From: JADFNB01 sp036397455
GTDB lineage: Bacteria > Gemmatimonadota > Gemmatimonadetes > Gemmatimonadales > GWC2-71-9
Direction of reading: 5' to 3'
Assembly: GCA_036397455.1 (NCBI GenBank)
Contig: DASWIX010000041.1
Location: 62,001-126,000 of the forward strand
DNA length: 64,000 bases
Each line of letters starts with the position of its first letter. Positions within the stretch are counted from its first letter, which is position 1. The notes under the pieces were generated by a model that saw only the letters and a program-made list of their open reading frames with translations, was not told where the DNA came from and did no database searches. Below are positions 27,794-34,999 of the stretch, in pieces. A program made the translations under genes and the position numbers.

Positions 27794-27906
27794 CATGCTG
27801 CGCGCGGAAGCGCGAGGTCCCCCGGGGCTCGCTTGACCGGCGTTCCTCCGACAACTACATAACCGCATCCCCGGTTCCCGTCTCCCCGCCCTGGTCGGAG
27901 GTCCTG

Positions 27907-28458
27907 TTGACCCAGTATCGGCTGTTATACGTCGACGACGACGACGCAACGCTCCGCTCGATCGGCCGGTACTTCACGACGCTCGGCTACGACGTCCACC
28001 TCGCGACCTCCGGGCAAGAAGGGCTCGGTGTCTACGAGCAGGTCGCACCGCACGTCACGATCCTGGATCTCATGATGCCCGGAATGTCCGGCATGCAGGC
28101 GCTGGAGGTGCTCCGCCGCAAACAGGCGGTGGTGATCATGCTGACCGGCCACGGCGAGATCGATCTGGCCGTCCAGGCGATGCGGCTCGGGGCGGAGAAC
28201 TTCCTGCAAAAGCCGGTCGATATGCCCCACCTGGCGGCGGTCGTCGAACGGGCGGTCGAGAAGGCGAACCTGCGACGCGAGAACCGCGAACTGCGGGCCG
28301 GCCTCACACCGAGCGGTCGGCGGCGCTTCGCACGCGTCGCGGTCACCATCGTGCTGACGGGACTCGCGCTGACCCTCGGGATCCTGCTCGGATCAGACGA
28401 GTTCGAGCGACCTGCGGCGCCGATCCCGGTTCCCCTGGAGCGCGACAGCGGGCGCTGA
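27907..28458 (+). CDS. Response-regulator receiver with C-terminal membrane helix
   Basis: The 183-aa protein starts at TTG 27907 with GGAGG five bases upstream. Residues 3-120 form a full receiver: DDDD at 10-13, phospho-acceptor Asp54 in LDLMMPGMSG, Thr80 in MLTGHGE and Lys102 in LQKPVD. A charged linker (EKANLRRENRELR) leads to a single hydrophobic helix at 143-162 (VAVTIVLTGLALTLGILLG) and a short tail. There is no DNA-binding or enzymatic output domain. A tail-anchored receiver is unusual. Its last 23 codons lie in the 234-bp repeat that is copied at 31710. Confidence 0.82.
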   Translation: MTQYRLLYVDDDDATLRSIGRYFTTLGYDVHLATSGQEGLGVYEQVAPHVTILDLMMPGMSGMQALEVLRRKQAVVIMLTGHGEIDLAVQAMRLGAENFLQKPVDMPHLAAVVERAVEKANLRRENRELRAGLTPSGRRRFARVAVTIVLTGLALTLGILLGSDEFERPAAPIPVPLERDSGR

Positions 28459-28622
28459 CCCCCCCTGGCTGCCGGGGGGAGCGTTCGAGATCGTGAGCCT
28501 CGTGCCGCCACTCTTGGCGTGGGCGGCGGCGCGTAGCGGCGGGTAACGCGCCTCACGCCGACACAACGCGACCGGCCACGGCGAACCGCGACCGGTCATT
28601 TGTGCGGTTTCGGGGCTCGCCT
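28389..28622 (+). repeat. Direct repeat copy A, 234 bp
   Basis: The sequence from CGGATCAGACGAGTTCGAGC to GGGGCTCGCCT recurs at 31710-31944 with about eight substitutions and one extra C, roughly 96% identity. It covers the last 23 codons of the membrane-anchored receiver, a C7/G6 hairpin and an inverted pair ACCGG...CCGGT. The gene that follows begins exactly at its right edge without its normal N-terminus. Confidence 0.9.
28459..28479 (+). terminator. G/C hairpin after the receiver gene
   Basis: CCCCCC-TGGCTGC-CGGGGGG follows the stop at 28458 directly. It lacks a T-run, so termination strength is unclear. The same hairpin is present in repeat copy B. Confidence 0.45.
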
Positions 28623-29124
28623 GGCGGCTGCGGTGCGCTCGGCGCGGGCCGCGCGGGCCGGCGGCGCGTTCCAGCCCACTTGGTTCACGTCGCACGAGTG
28701 GGAATCCATTCGGGTGCTGGTGGACCTGATCATTCGGCGCGACGGGCGCTCGGGCTCGGCCACGGATGCCGGTGGGCCCGAGTTCATGGATTTCGTGCTG
28801 GCCGAGCGGGCGGATGGCGGTGTCGCGATGCGCGGTGGACTGGGCTGGCTGGATGATGCGAGTCAGGAATGGTTTGGCGGGCGGTTTGTGGCCATCACCG
28901 AGCCGCAGCGTCGGCAGATCCTGGACGACATCGCGTTTCCCCGGCAGGCGCGACCCGAGATGAGCCACGGGCTCGCCTTTTTCACGATGGTGCGCGATTT
29001 CACGGCCTCAGGCTTCTGGTCGTCCCAACTCGGCGTTGAGGATCTCCAGTTTATGGGGAACACCGCGTACGAGTGGGATGGGTGCCCGCCGGAGCAACTG
29101 CGGAAACTTGGAGTGCGGTACTAG
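28600..29124 (+). pseudogene. 5'-truncated gluconate 2-dehydrogenase subunit 3 family gene
   Basis: From the edge of repeat A a frame of about 170 codons encodes RLAAAVRSARAARAGGAFQP, TWFTSHEWESIRVLVDLIIR, DFVLAERA, QRRQILDDIAFP and FWSSQLGVEDLQFMGNTA, the body of subunit 3 family proteins that accompany membrane flavin dehydrogenases. The usual Tat signal and first residues are missing; homology starts at RLAAAV, exactly where the repeat ends. Only a TTG inside the repeat could start it and there is no ribosome site. The partner flavin subunit is absent. The 3' end is intact and meets the convergent beta-lactamase-like gene with a 4-bp overlap. Confidence 0.7.
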
Positions 29125-30191
29125 CGTTCTGCGCCGAACGAAGCGAGCGCCACCTGCACCAGCGGTATCAGCACCTGTCCATGCCCGTTCGTGACCACCA
29201 CAATGGTCACGTTGAGCGTCGGCGCGTGCCAGGCGGCGGCGCTGTAGCCCGCCGCGTTCCCCCGATGGCCGATCAGCTCGACACCATCCAGCGCGGTACG
29301 CAGCACGCCGAGGCCGTGGTGATTGCCATCAGGCCGCTGGATCCAGTAAGACGAACTGTCGAACGGACGAACAGACGAATCACGAGCTGACGAAGTACTG
29401 CCGCCCAGTACATGCCCAGTCACAAATGCCCGTGTGAAGGTCGCAAGGTCGGATGCCGTCGTGAGGATCGCGCCGGCTGTCCCGGCCGCCGTGCGCCAGG
29501 ATGTGGCCGGTATCAGCGCAGTGAAGTCTTCGGCCGTGCCATCGTTATTGATGTCGAGCCACGCGTGGGCCACGGGAAGCGTTGGGTCGGCGTAGGCCCC
29601 GTGTACCGTTTGCCCGAGTGCGTGGGGTTCCAGCACGCGCGTGCGCAGCAGTTCATCAAAGGACCGTCCTGACACTGTCTCAGCGATCGCGCCAAGCGCC
29701 ACGTAACCCGTGGAGGAGTAGTCCCACGCCGCGCCCGGCGCGCCGGTGGGTGCGGGTGTCGCCGTCAGGATGTCCGCCGCCGTCCACCGCCGGGTCGGCG
29801 CCATCACGAGCTGCGGCACCAGGCTGCGGTCGTCCCACACATCCGCCCAGCCACTCGTGTGCGTGAGCAGCATCCGGGACGTCACGGCGTCCGCATGGGG
29901 CGCCTCCGGCAGCCAGCGCGCAATCGGTGCGTCAAGGTCCAGCAGGCCTTCGTGTACCAGGGACAGGATCACGGCGGCCGTGTACATCTTGCCCACACTC
30001 CCGACGTCGAAGGCGGTCTCGCCGGTGATCGGCGCGCCGGGATGGGATGTACCAAACGTCCCGACCCACCGTGATCCGTCCGCGCGGATCACCGCCACCG
30101 CGACGCCGCGGATTGCCAGCGAGTCACGCATCGCATCGAGCGCGACCGAGTCGGGTGTTTGCAGCAGAGCCAACAAGAAAAAGGCAATCAT
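29121..30191 (-). CDS. Exported serine hydrolase of the beta-lactamase superfamily
   Basis: The 356-aa product starts at ATG 30191 in an ATGA overlap with the PadR gene. The N-terminus MIAFFLLALLQTPD is a short signal. Motifs are SVGK (nucleophile Ser and Lys) in FDVGSVGKMYTA, a YSS triad in AWDYSSTGYVALG where the family has YxN, and HRG in ELIGHRGNAAGYS in place of the KTG/HGG box. It is a D-aminopeptidase/esterase-type enzyme rather than a proven beta-lactamase. The YSS replacement is found in some family members. Being co-transcribed with PadR it may act on, or be induced by, a toxic compound. Confidence 0.85.
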   Translation of the reverse strand: MIAFFLLALLQTPDSVALDAMRDSLAIRGVAVAVIRADGSRWVGTFGTSHPGAPITGETAFDVGSVGKMYTAAVILSLVHEGLLDLDAPIARWLPEAPHADAVTSRMLLTHTSGWADVWDDRSLVPQLVMAPTRRWTAADILTATPAPTGAPGAAWDYSSTGYVALGAIAETVSGRSFDELLRTRVLEPHALGQTVHGAYADPTLPVAHAWLDINNDGTAEDFTALIPATSWRTAAGTAGAILTTASDLATFTRAFVTGHVLGGSTSSARDSSVRPFDSSSYWIQRPDGNHHGLGVLRTALDGVELIGHRGNAAGYSAAAWHAPTLNVTIVVVTNGHGQVLIPLVQVALASFGAER

Positions 30192-30748
30192 CGTGTCTCC
30201 ATGCGGGCGAGCTCTTCCGTCGCGTGGGCACACCAGGTGGTGACGGCGGTCATCGCCTCCAGGCCCAACTCGGCGGTCATGCGCCAATAGGGGTAGGACG
30301 GGTCGTCGGTCGCTTCGCGGTCGAGTCGAGCAACAACGCTCGTCAGCGTCGTCAGGGCCTGCGACTGATCGGCGCCATACTGCTGGACGATCTGTCGAAT
30401 CGCGGCCGGATCACCGTGCCGGCCGAAGAACACCTTGAGCAGGAGTTCGCTGCGCGGCGGGGTATGGTCCACGGGTCGCGCGAGCCAGGCCCGCAACTCG
30501 GCCAGGCCGTCGCTTGTGATGGAGTACTCGTTCCGGTTGGGGCGGTCTGCCCGCACCTGCACCTGCTTCTCGACCAGTCCGTCCTGATGCAGGCGGCGCA
30601 GGATGGGGTAGATCTGGCCATAGCTCTCACGCCAGAAGTGCCCGAGCGTCTCTTCTACTTCCCGCTTGATGTCGTAGCCGGAGCGCGGGCCGTCGGCCAG
30701 CAGGCCGAGGATCGCATACGTTGTGCGGTTCGAGGTGGGAGAGGCCAT
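30188..30748 (-). CDS. PadR-family transcriptional regulator
   Basis: The 186-aa protein has the PadR winged helix at residues 9-85 (TTYAILGLLADGPRSGYDI, SYGQIYPILRRLHQDGLVEK, NEYSITSDGLAELRAWL) and the C-terminal helical dimerisation domain of the Vir-type (RSELLLKVFFGRHGD, WCAHATEELARME). The ATG at 30748 lies 6 bp after a good -10 box, so the mRNA is probably leaderless; no ribosome site exists. It is the first gene of an operon with the serine hydrolase. A palindromic ATATAT element overlaps its promoter, which fits autorepression. Confidence 0.9.
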   Translation of the reverse strand: MASPTSNRTTYAILGLLADGPRSGYDIKREVEETLGHFWRESYGQIYPILRRLHQDGLVEKQVQVRADRPNRNEYSITSDGLAELRAWLARPVDHTPPRSELLLKVFFGRHGDPAAIRQIVQQYGADQSQALTTLTSVVARLDREATDDPSYPYWRMTAELGLEAMTAVTTWCAHATEELARMETR

Positions 30749-30754
30749 GAGGGG

Positions 30755-30783
30755 TATATATATAGCTGACAGATATATGGCAA
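30755..30783 (-). promoter_or_regulatory. Sigma-70-type promoter with overlapping AT palindrome for padR
   Basis: On the minus strand TTGCCA (30783-30778), 17 bases and TATATA (30760-30755) form a near-consensus promoter. ATATAT on each side of AGCTGACAG (30756-30778) makes an inverted repeat typical of PadR operators. The start codon follows six bases after the -10, so transcription should begin at or next to the ATG. Confidence 0.7.
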
Positions 30784-30788
30784 GCGTT

Positions 30789-30806
30789 GTAACGCTACGA
30801 CGTTAC
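30789..30806. promoter_or_regulatory. 18-bp palindromic operator upstream of the CopG-type antitoxin remnant
   Basis: GTAACG-CTACGA-CGTTAC is a perfect inverted repeat 11 bp before the antitoxin ATG. Ribbon-helix-helix antitoxins commonly bind such sites to repress their own operon. Confidence 0.5.
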
Positions 30807-30816
30807 GATTGCTCCT

Positions 30817-31045
30817 ATGACGACCCCGCGCCGCTCCACGGTTTATATCGAAGAGCCACTACACAAGGCGTTGCGCCTCAAAGCTGCCGAAACAGATCAG
30901 AGCTCTCGGATCTGGTGAACGCAGCGGTCCGGCGATCCCTTGTGGAGGATGCGGAGGATCTGGAGTTGTACCAGTCTCGCGTGCTGAACCGGCCATCAGC
31001 TTCAGCGAGTTCGTTGCTGACTTGAAGCGGCGTGGCAAGCTATAA
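30817..31045 (+). pseudogene. CopG/ribbon-helix-helix antitoxin, two frameshifts
   Basis: ATG 30817 opens MTTPRRSTVYIEEPLHKALR LKAAETDQ, a clear ribbon-helix-helix antitoxin start, but the frame closes after 34 codons. Restoring one base near 30900 continues SDLVNAAVRRSLVEDAEDLE, and another near 30990 gives PAISFSEFVADLKRRGKL and the natural stop at 31045. Both lesions look like single-base deletions. It overlaps the toxin remnant as in intact modules. Confidence 0.75.
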
Positions 31046-31157
31046 TCTTGAGATCAAGCGGTCGGCCGCGAAGGAAATCGAGGCCTTCCACTGATTGATC
31101 GGCGGCGGGTGGTAGAGCGGATTCAATCGCTCGCCAGCGACCCGCATCCGACGGGGT
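31032..31157 (+). pseudogene. RelE/ParE-type toxin, 5' fragment with internal stop
   Basis: GTG 31032 opens VASYNLEIKRSAAKEIEAFH and then a TGA; downstream in another frame DRRRVVERIQSLASDPHPTG matches the second helix and strand of RelE/ParE toxins. The sequence is then cut at about 31157, where an M28 peptidase signal peptide begins without its first codons. The toxin core residues in the missing C-terminal half are lost, so it cannot be active. Confidence 0.7.
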
Positions 31158-31697
31158 GTGGTAGCTGCACTCGCCGTTCTTACCGCCGCACCCCTCGCCG
31201 CCCAGACCCGGCCGCAAGACAACCCCGTCCTCCGCGCCATGTGGGCCGAAGGCATGACCGAGCGGTCGCAGGCCGCGCGCCTTGCCCACGTCCTGATGGA
31301 CTCGATTGGACCGCGCTTGAACGGCAGTCCGGGCTACACGGCCGCGGCCGACTGGCTGCAGCGACTGTACGCCGAGTGGGGCATCACGGTGCGCCGCGAG
31401 GCGTACGGGACGTGGCCAGGATGGCAGTCCGGCCGTGTGGACTTGACGCTGACGTCGCCACGCGTGCAGAACCATGATGCCACCATGCGCGCGTGGAGTC
31501 CTGGAGCCGCTGGGCCCGTGGAGGCCGACGTGGTGGTGATGCCGGAGCTGCAAACACCGCAACAGGCGACCGCCTGGCTGGAGACGGTGCGCGGCAAGGT
31601 CGTGTTGGCCTCGCCGGCGGAGGCCAGTTGTCGTGAGCCGCAGTCGGTGGAGCGCCTGGCCACGCCCGAGACCTATCAGGCGTTGCGCGATGAATGA
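31158..31697 (+). pseudogene. M28-type peptidase, N-terminal fragment
   Basis: The frame starts in the middle of a signal peptide (VVAALAVLTAAPLAAQ) and continues PVLRAMWAEGMTERSQAARL, LMDSIGPRLNGSPGYTAAAD, WLQRLYAEWGITVRREAYG and VVVMPELQTPQQATAWLETV, the cap and PA-like region of exported M28 aminopeptidases. It stops at 31697, well before any zinc ligand, and 13 bp before repeat copy B. Normal members exceed 450 residues. Both ends are therefore abnormal: 5' fused to a toxin fragment, 3' ended at the repeat. Confidence 0.7.
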
Positions 31698-31709
31698 GCG
31701 CGGCGGCGA

Positions 31710-31944
31710 CGGATCAGACGAGTTCGAGCGACCGGCGGCGGCGATCCCGGTTCCACTGGAGCGCGACAGCGGGCGCTGACCCCCCCCTGGCTGCCGGGGG
31801 GAGCGTTCGAGATCGTGAGCCTCGTGCCGCCACTCTTGGCGCGGGCAGCGGCGAGTAGCGGCGGGTAACGCGCCTCACGCCGACACAACGCGACCGGCCA
31901 CGGCGAACCGCGACCGGTCACTTGTGCGGTTTCAGGGCTCGCCT
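31710..31944 (+). repeat. Direct repeat copy B, 235 bp
   Basis: This is the second copy of the 28389-28622 sequence in the same orientation, with one more C in the C-run and about eight substitutions. It retains the 23-codon receiver tail (SDEFERPAA to ERDSGR) without the receiver. The M28 fragment ends just before it and the lipoprotein gene on the other strand ends 4 bp after it. Confidence 0.9.
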
Positions 31945-31947
31945 AGC

Positions 31948-32733
31948 CTAGCGATGCCGCCCTGGTCCGCGTCCCCGATGGGGAGGTAGGACGTTCCGCC
32001 GCTCGGCGAGGTCGACGGTCATGACCTCGCCATTCACCGTCACGGCCGCGAACTGCGTGCCGTCAAACACGATCATCACATCACGCTGGTGAGTCGTCCC
32101 ATCCCCGGGACCACCGCTGACGCTGACCGTCACCGACATCGTCACGGTCCCGCCCAGCGGCCAGCCATCCTCGGTTCTGGGCACCGGAATCTCCATCTCG
32201 CTCACCGACTGCGTGCTCGACATGTCGAACGACACGGCATCACCCTCGGGCGTCACGCGGCTGTGTGACATGGTCCCGTGGCCGGTTCCGTTCCACACGA
32301 CCGATGTTTCGGCACCGGCGAGACCGGACGCGGTCATGTCGCTGGTACGGTCGATCGCCGCCGCTCCACCCCGTGGCCCGTGTTCCGGCGTCCCGCTCAC
32401 TTCGGCGTGTACGATCACGGATGCAGTGGCGTCCGGATCATAGCTCGCCTGTTCGGCGCCCCCCGCATCGAGGAAGACGCAGGTTCGATTCACCGTCACG
32501 CCGTTGTGTTCGACCGCCCCGCATTCGAACCGCCCCGGATCGGCGGGCAATCCCAGCCCAAACGGACCGCCCGGACCCCGCATGACTTCGACGTCACGCG
32601 CAATGCCGTCGGCGGCGAGCAGCGCCACATCGCGGTCGAGCAGGGTAATCCCGGTCAGAGGATCTACCGTACCATCCGAACAGGCCGCGAGCGCGGCGAC
32701 CCCCACCGTGCTGATAAGCAACGACACCTTCAT
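31948..32733 (-). CDS. Lipoprotein of unknown function
   Basis: The 261-aa protein starts at ATG 32733 with a strong GGAGGAGG upstream. The signal ends ALAAC with lipobox Cys18. The mature part has repeated beta-strand-like, Thr/Val-rich stretches (CVFLDAGGAEQASYDP, HAEVSGTPEHGPRGG, TVTMSVTVSVSGG, QRDVMIVFDGTQFAAVTVNG) and no catalytic motif. The last residues (PPHRGRGPGRHR) look unlike the rest and stop at the very edge of repeat B, so the native C-terminus may be lost. Related lipoproteins are numerous in Gemmatimonadota and have no assigned role. Confidence 0.72.
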   Translation of the reverse strand: MKVSLLISTVGVAALAACSDGTVDPLTGITLLDRDVALLAADGIARDVEVMRGPGGPFGLGLPADPGRFECGAVEHNGVTVNRTCVFLDAGGAEQASYDPDATASVIVHAEVSGTPEHGPRGGAAAIDRTSDMTASGLAGAETSVVWNGTGHGTMSHSRVTPEGDAVSFDMSSTQSVSEMEIPVPRTEDGWPLGGTVTMSVTVSVSGGPGDGTTHQRDVMIVFDGTQFAAVTVNGEVMTVDLAERRNVLPPHRGRGPGRHR

Positions 32734-32964
32734 ACGTGCCTCCTCCTCGTCAACGAAATCGAGTGTGGCGCCCGCCAGCGGGGCCGTTCTGTGCTGAGGA
32801 CAGGTGGGGGGTGATCACCGTTAGATCGTATGCGGGGCGGGAGGTGGCGGCAAGACGGGCCGCGGCTGTATCACGGATGCTCCATAGCATCAAGGCTCAG
32901 TGTGCGGCTCCGGTCCCGCGCGCTGCGCGCCGGCCGTGGCGTCTCGCGGCCGGGCGGTCGCCCC
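32734..32964. other. 230-bp intergenic stretch without a recognised feature
   Basis: It separates the lipoprotein start from the end of the toxin gene, both on the minus strand. It holds the lipoprotein ribosome site at its left end and GC-rich short inverted pieces (GCGCGCTGCGCGCC) near 32918, but no gene. Confidence 0.4.
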
Positions 32965-33351
32965 TCAGGGCGGCGCCGGGCGCGACGCCGTCAATCCAGG
33001 GACATCCAGGAAATCCGCCGGGTTGAGCGTCCACAGCCGCGCATCCCAGACCAAAGCGCAGGCGGCGATGGCGAGGTCAAGCTCGCGACCGCGGGGTCGG
33101 GAGACGGCGCGGTACAGGGCGGCCGCCCGGGCGGCCTCCTCCGGGCCAAAGGCGATGGCGGACGCGGCCGGGAAGAGCGCCTCCTGCGCCGCCACTTCCT
33201 CGCGCCGGCGCGGCCCCCGCAACCACTCGTAGAGGACCAGGGTCGCGAGGACGAGGCGTTGGCCCCGCTCGATGGCTGCCCGCACGGCCGGGGCAGAGCG
33301 CCTCGGCCCCGTGAGGCAGTCGATCAGGACCGACGTGTCGAGCAGAATCAC
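32965..33351 (-). CDS. vapC: VapC-type PIN-domain toxin
   Basis: The 128-aa protein starts at GTG 33351 within a GTGA overlap with the antitoxin stop. PIN acidic residues are in place: Asp5 in MILLDTSVLID, Glu42 in LYEWLRG, Asp92 in RELDLAIAAC and Asp113 in TLNPADF. VapC toxins are magnesium-dependent ribonucleases that usually cut tRNA or rRNA. The coding frame is intact and of normal length. The C-terminus VPGLTASRPAPP is also normal, so the module may be active. Confidence 0.85.
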   Translation of the reverse strand: MILLDTSVLIDCLTGPRRSAPAVRAAIERGQRLVLATLVLYEWLRGPRRREEVAAQEALFPAASAIAFGPEEAARAAALYRAVSRPRGRELDLAIAACALVWDARLWTLNPADFLDVPGLTASRPAPP

Positions 33352-33635
33352 GACGGCGGCGGCGTGCGGCGGCTCCCGGCCCGCCTGGCTCGCCGCACGG
33401 CGGCAATCTCGCGGTCGGCCTGGGCGGCCGGCCGGGTGGGGATGCGGGAAACGAGGTCGTCGAACACGCCCAGGAGACGTCGGCGCTCGTCGTCGCTCAG
33501 CTGCCCGACCCGCGCAGCGTACTCCCGAACGGCCTCACGGACCACTCGGCTGCGGGACGTGCCCAGACGCACGGCGGTGCGATCGATCCGCGCGGCGGTT
33601 TCGTCGTCCAAGGTGAAGGTGCGTTTGGATGCCAT
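33348..33635 (-). CDS. vapB: VapB-like ribbon-helix-helix antitoxin
   Basis: The 95-aa protein begins MASKRTFTLDDETAARIDRT AVRLGTSRSRVVREAVREYA, the beta strand and two helices of a ribbon-helix-helix repressor. The following helices (LSDDERRRLLGVFDDLVSRI) and Arg-rich tail should wrap the toxin. It precedes the toxin with a 4-bp overlap. Its promoter carries a palindrome and gives a leader of six bases or none, so translation may be leaderless. Confidence 0.85.
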   Translation of the reverse strand: MASKRTFTLDDETAARIDRTAVRLGTSRSRVVREAVREYAARVGQLSDDERRRLLGVFDDLVSRIPTRPAAQADREIAAVRRARRAGSRRTPPPS

Positions 33636-33639
33636 CCTG

Positions 33640-33670
33640 CCATACTACCATATGTATGGTTTCCGGTCAA
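33640..33670 (-). promoter_or_regulatory. Promoter and operator of the vapBC-like module
   Basis: On the minus strand TTGACC (33670-33665), 17 bases and TAGTAT (33647-33642) form the promoter, six bases from the ATG. CCATAC (33640-33645) and GTATGG (33654-33659) make an inverted repeat overlapping the -10, as expected for autorepression by the antitoxin. Confidence 0.7.
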
Positions 33671-33701
33671 TCGGGCTGTCTTGCCGGCCGGCCGCCCACG
33701 G

Positions 33702-34985
33702 TTAGGTGGAAGGCACCCGCATCACGGCGGAACATCCGGGACCGTCCCGGTGGTTGGTCACCGTCAACGTCCCGCCATGCGCTTCCACGATCTGTCGGCT
33801 CAGCACCAAGCCAATCCCTGATCCCTGCGGCTTGGTGGTAAAGAACGGCACGAACAGGTTGGCGGGATCGGGGAGCCCGGGCCCGTTGTCGTCCACCCGC
33901 AGTTCCACATGTCCGTTGCCACGCTCCCAGCCGACGCGCACCGTACCGCCGGTGTCCTCCAGCGCTTCGACCGCGTTGCTCACCAGGTTGATCAAGACCT
34001 GCTCGAGTTGATCGGGATCCGCCTCGACGGTGACGGCAGGCCCCCGGACGATCTCGACCGGGCGGCGCGTCTCGAGTCCCACGACCCGCCGGACCAGGCC
34101 ATCGACCTGCACGGGCCGCTTGGTGGGGGCCGGCAGCCGGGCAAGCCGGGCATACGAGGCCATGAAGCGCCTGAGCGATTCGGCGCGGGACGCGATGACG
34201 TGGAGGCCCGATTGCAGGTCGCTGTCCGGCTGCGGCTGGCTGCGGGCAATCGTCTCCGACAGGCTATCGGCGATCGACTTGATCGGCGCAAGCGAATTGT
34301 TGATCTCGTGACTGAGCACTCGCACCAGCCGACGCCACGCCTGGCGCTCCTCTTCGCGGAGCACCGTGCTCAGGTCGTTCAGCACGAGGAGGGTATGCGG
34401 GAGCCCACCCTGTCTGAACGTACTGCGCCGGATTTCCCATCGCCCGATCTTGCCCGGAAACGCGATCTCGGTGACGCGCGCCGTGGCACCGGTGAGGTAC
34501 TCGGCGAGGTGCAGCTCGCCCGCGGTACGCCCCAACGACTGCGACTCGGTGCGGTGCAGCAGCCGTTCGCCCGCACGATTGACGAGCCTGAGCCGACCGC
34601 CCCCGTCGAACGCAAAGATGGCGACGTCGATTTCCGCGATCACCTTGCTGAGCAGAGCGGTGGCTTCGATCGCTTCCAGGCGTTGCGTATGCAGGATATC
34701 GGTGAGCGCATTGACTTCCCAATACGCCAGGCCGAGGGCATCGGTCGGACGCGCGTCGCGCGCGCGGATGGAATAGTCCTGCTCGCCGAGCGCCGCAATG
34801 AGGTTCGACAGGGTTTGCAGCGGACGGATCACCCGTTCCCGGACCAGCACGGCTCCGGCGATCCAGGCGCCGACCGCGAACAGGCCGAAGGTCCACCGCG
34901 TCTTGAGTTCGAAATCACCGAGCCATAGCAGCAACACACCGAGCAGGACCGCCGGGAACCCGGCGGCGAGCACGGTCAGGAACAC
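33702..34985 (-). CDS. NtrY-like membrane sensor histidine kinase
   Basis: The 427-aa form starts at GTG 34985; an in-frame CTG at 35003 that overlaps the regulator stop would add LTHDRR, the usual beginning of this family. Two membrane helices (FLTVLAAGFPAVLLGVLLLW and FGLFAVGAWIAGAVLV) are followed by a HAMP-like segment, a PAS domain (AIFAFDGGGRLRLVNRAGE), the phospho-acceptor His227 in SHEINNSLAPI, the N box LVNAVEAL-type VSNAVEAL, DDNGPGLP and GSGIGLVLSR. It lacks a large periplasmic sensor. It is the last gene of a long operon and should phosphorylate the sigma-54 regulator encoded just upstream. Confidence 0.92.
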   Translation of the reverse strand: MFLTVLAAGFPAVLLGVLLLWLGDFELKTRWTFGLFAVGAWIAGAVLVRERVIRPLQTLSNLIAALGEQDYSIRARDARPTDALGLAYWEVNALTDILHTQRLEAIEATALLSKVIAEIDVAIFAFDGGGRLRLVNRAGERLLHRTESQSLGRTAGELHLAEYLTGATARVTEIAFPGKIGRWEIRRSTFRQGGLPHTLLVLNDLSTVLREEERQAWRRLVRVLSHEINNSLAPIKSIADSLSETIARSQPQPDSDLQSGLHVIASRAESLRRFMASYARLARLPAPTKRPVQVDGLVRRVVGLETRRPVEIVRGPAVTVEADPDQLEQVLINLVSNAVEALEDTGGTVRVGWERGNGHVELRVDDNGPGLPDPANLFVPFFTTKPQGSGIGLVLSRQIVEAHGGTLTVTNHRDGPGCSAVMRVPST

Positions 34986-34999
34986 GCGGCGATCGTGGG

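Noticed and set aside
28393..28968. Minus-strand frame through repeat A as a gene
   Set aside because: Its conserved part is only what lies inside the repeat; outside, it is antisense to the dehydrogenase fragment.
29121..30191. Antibiotic-resistance beta-lactamase
   Set aside because: The protein has SxxK but YSS and HRG at the other motif positions, like esterase/D-aminopeptidase members; there is no evidence for resistance.
28389..31944. Possible integron cassette with attC sites
   Set aside because: The repeats are 234 bp and contain coding sequence, gene orientation between them is mixed, and no integrase or convincing core-site pair was found.
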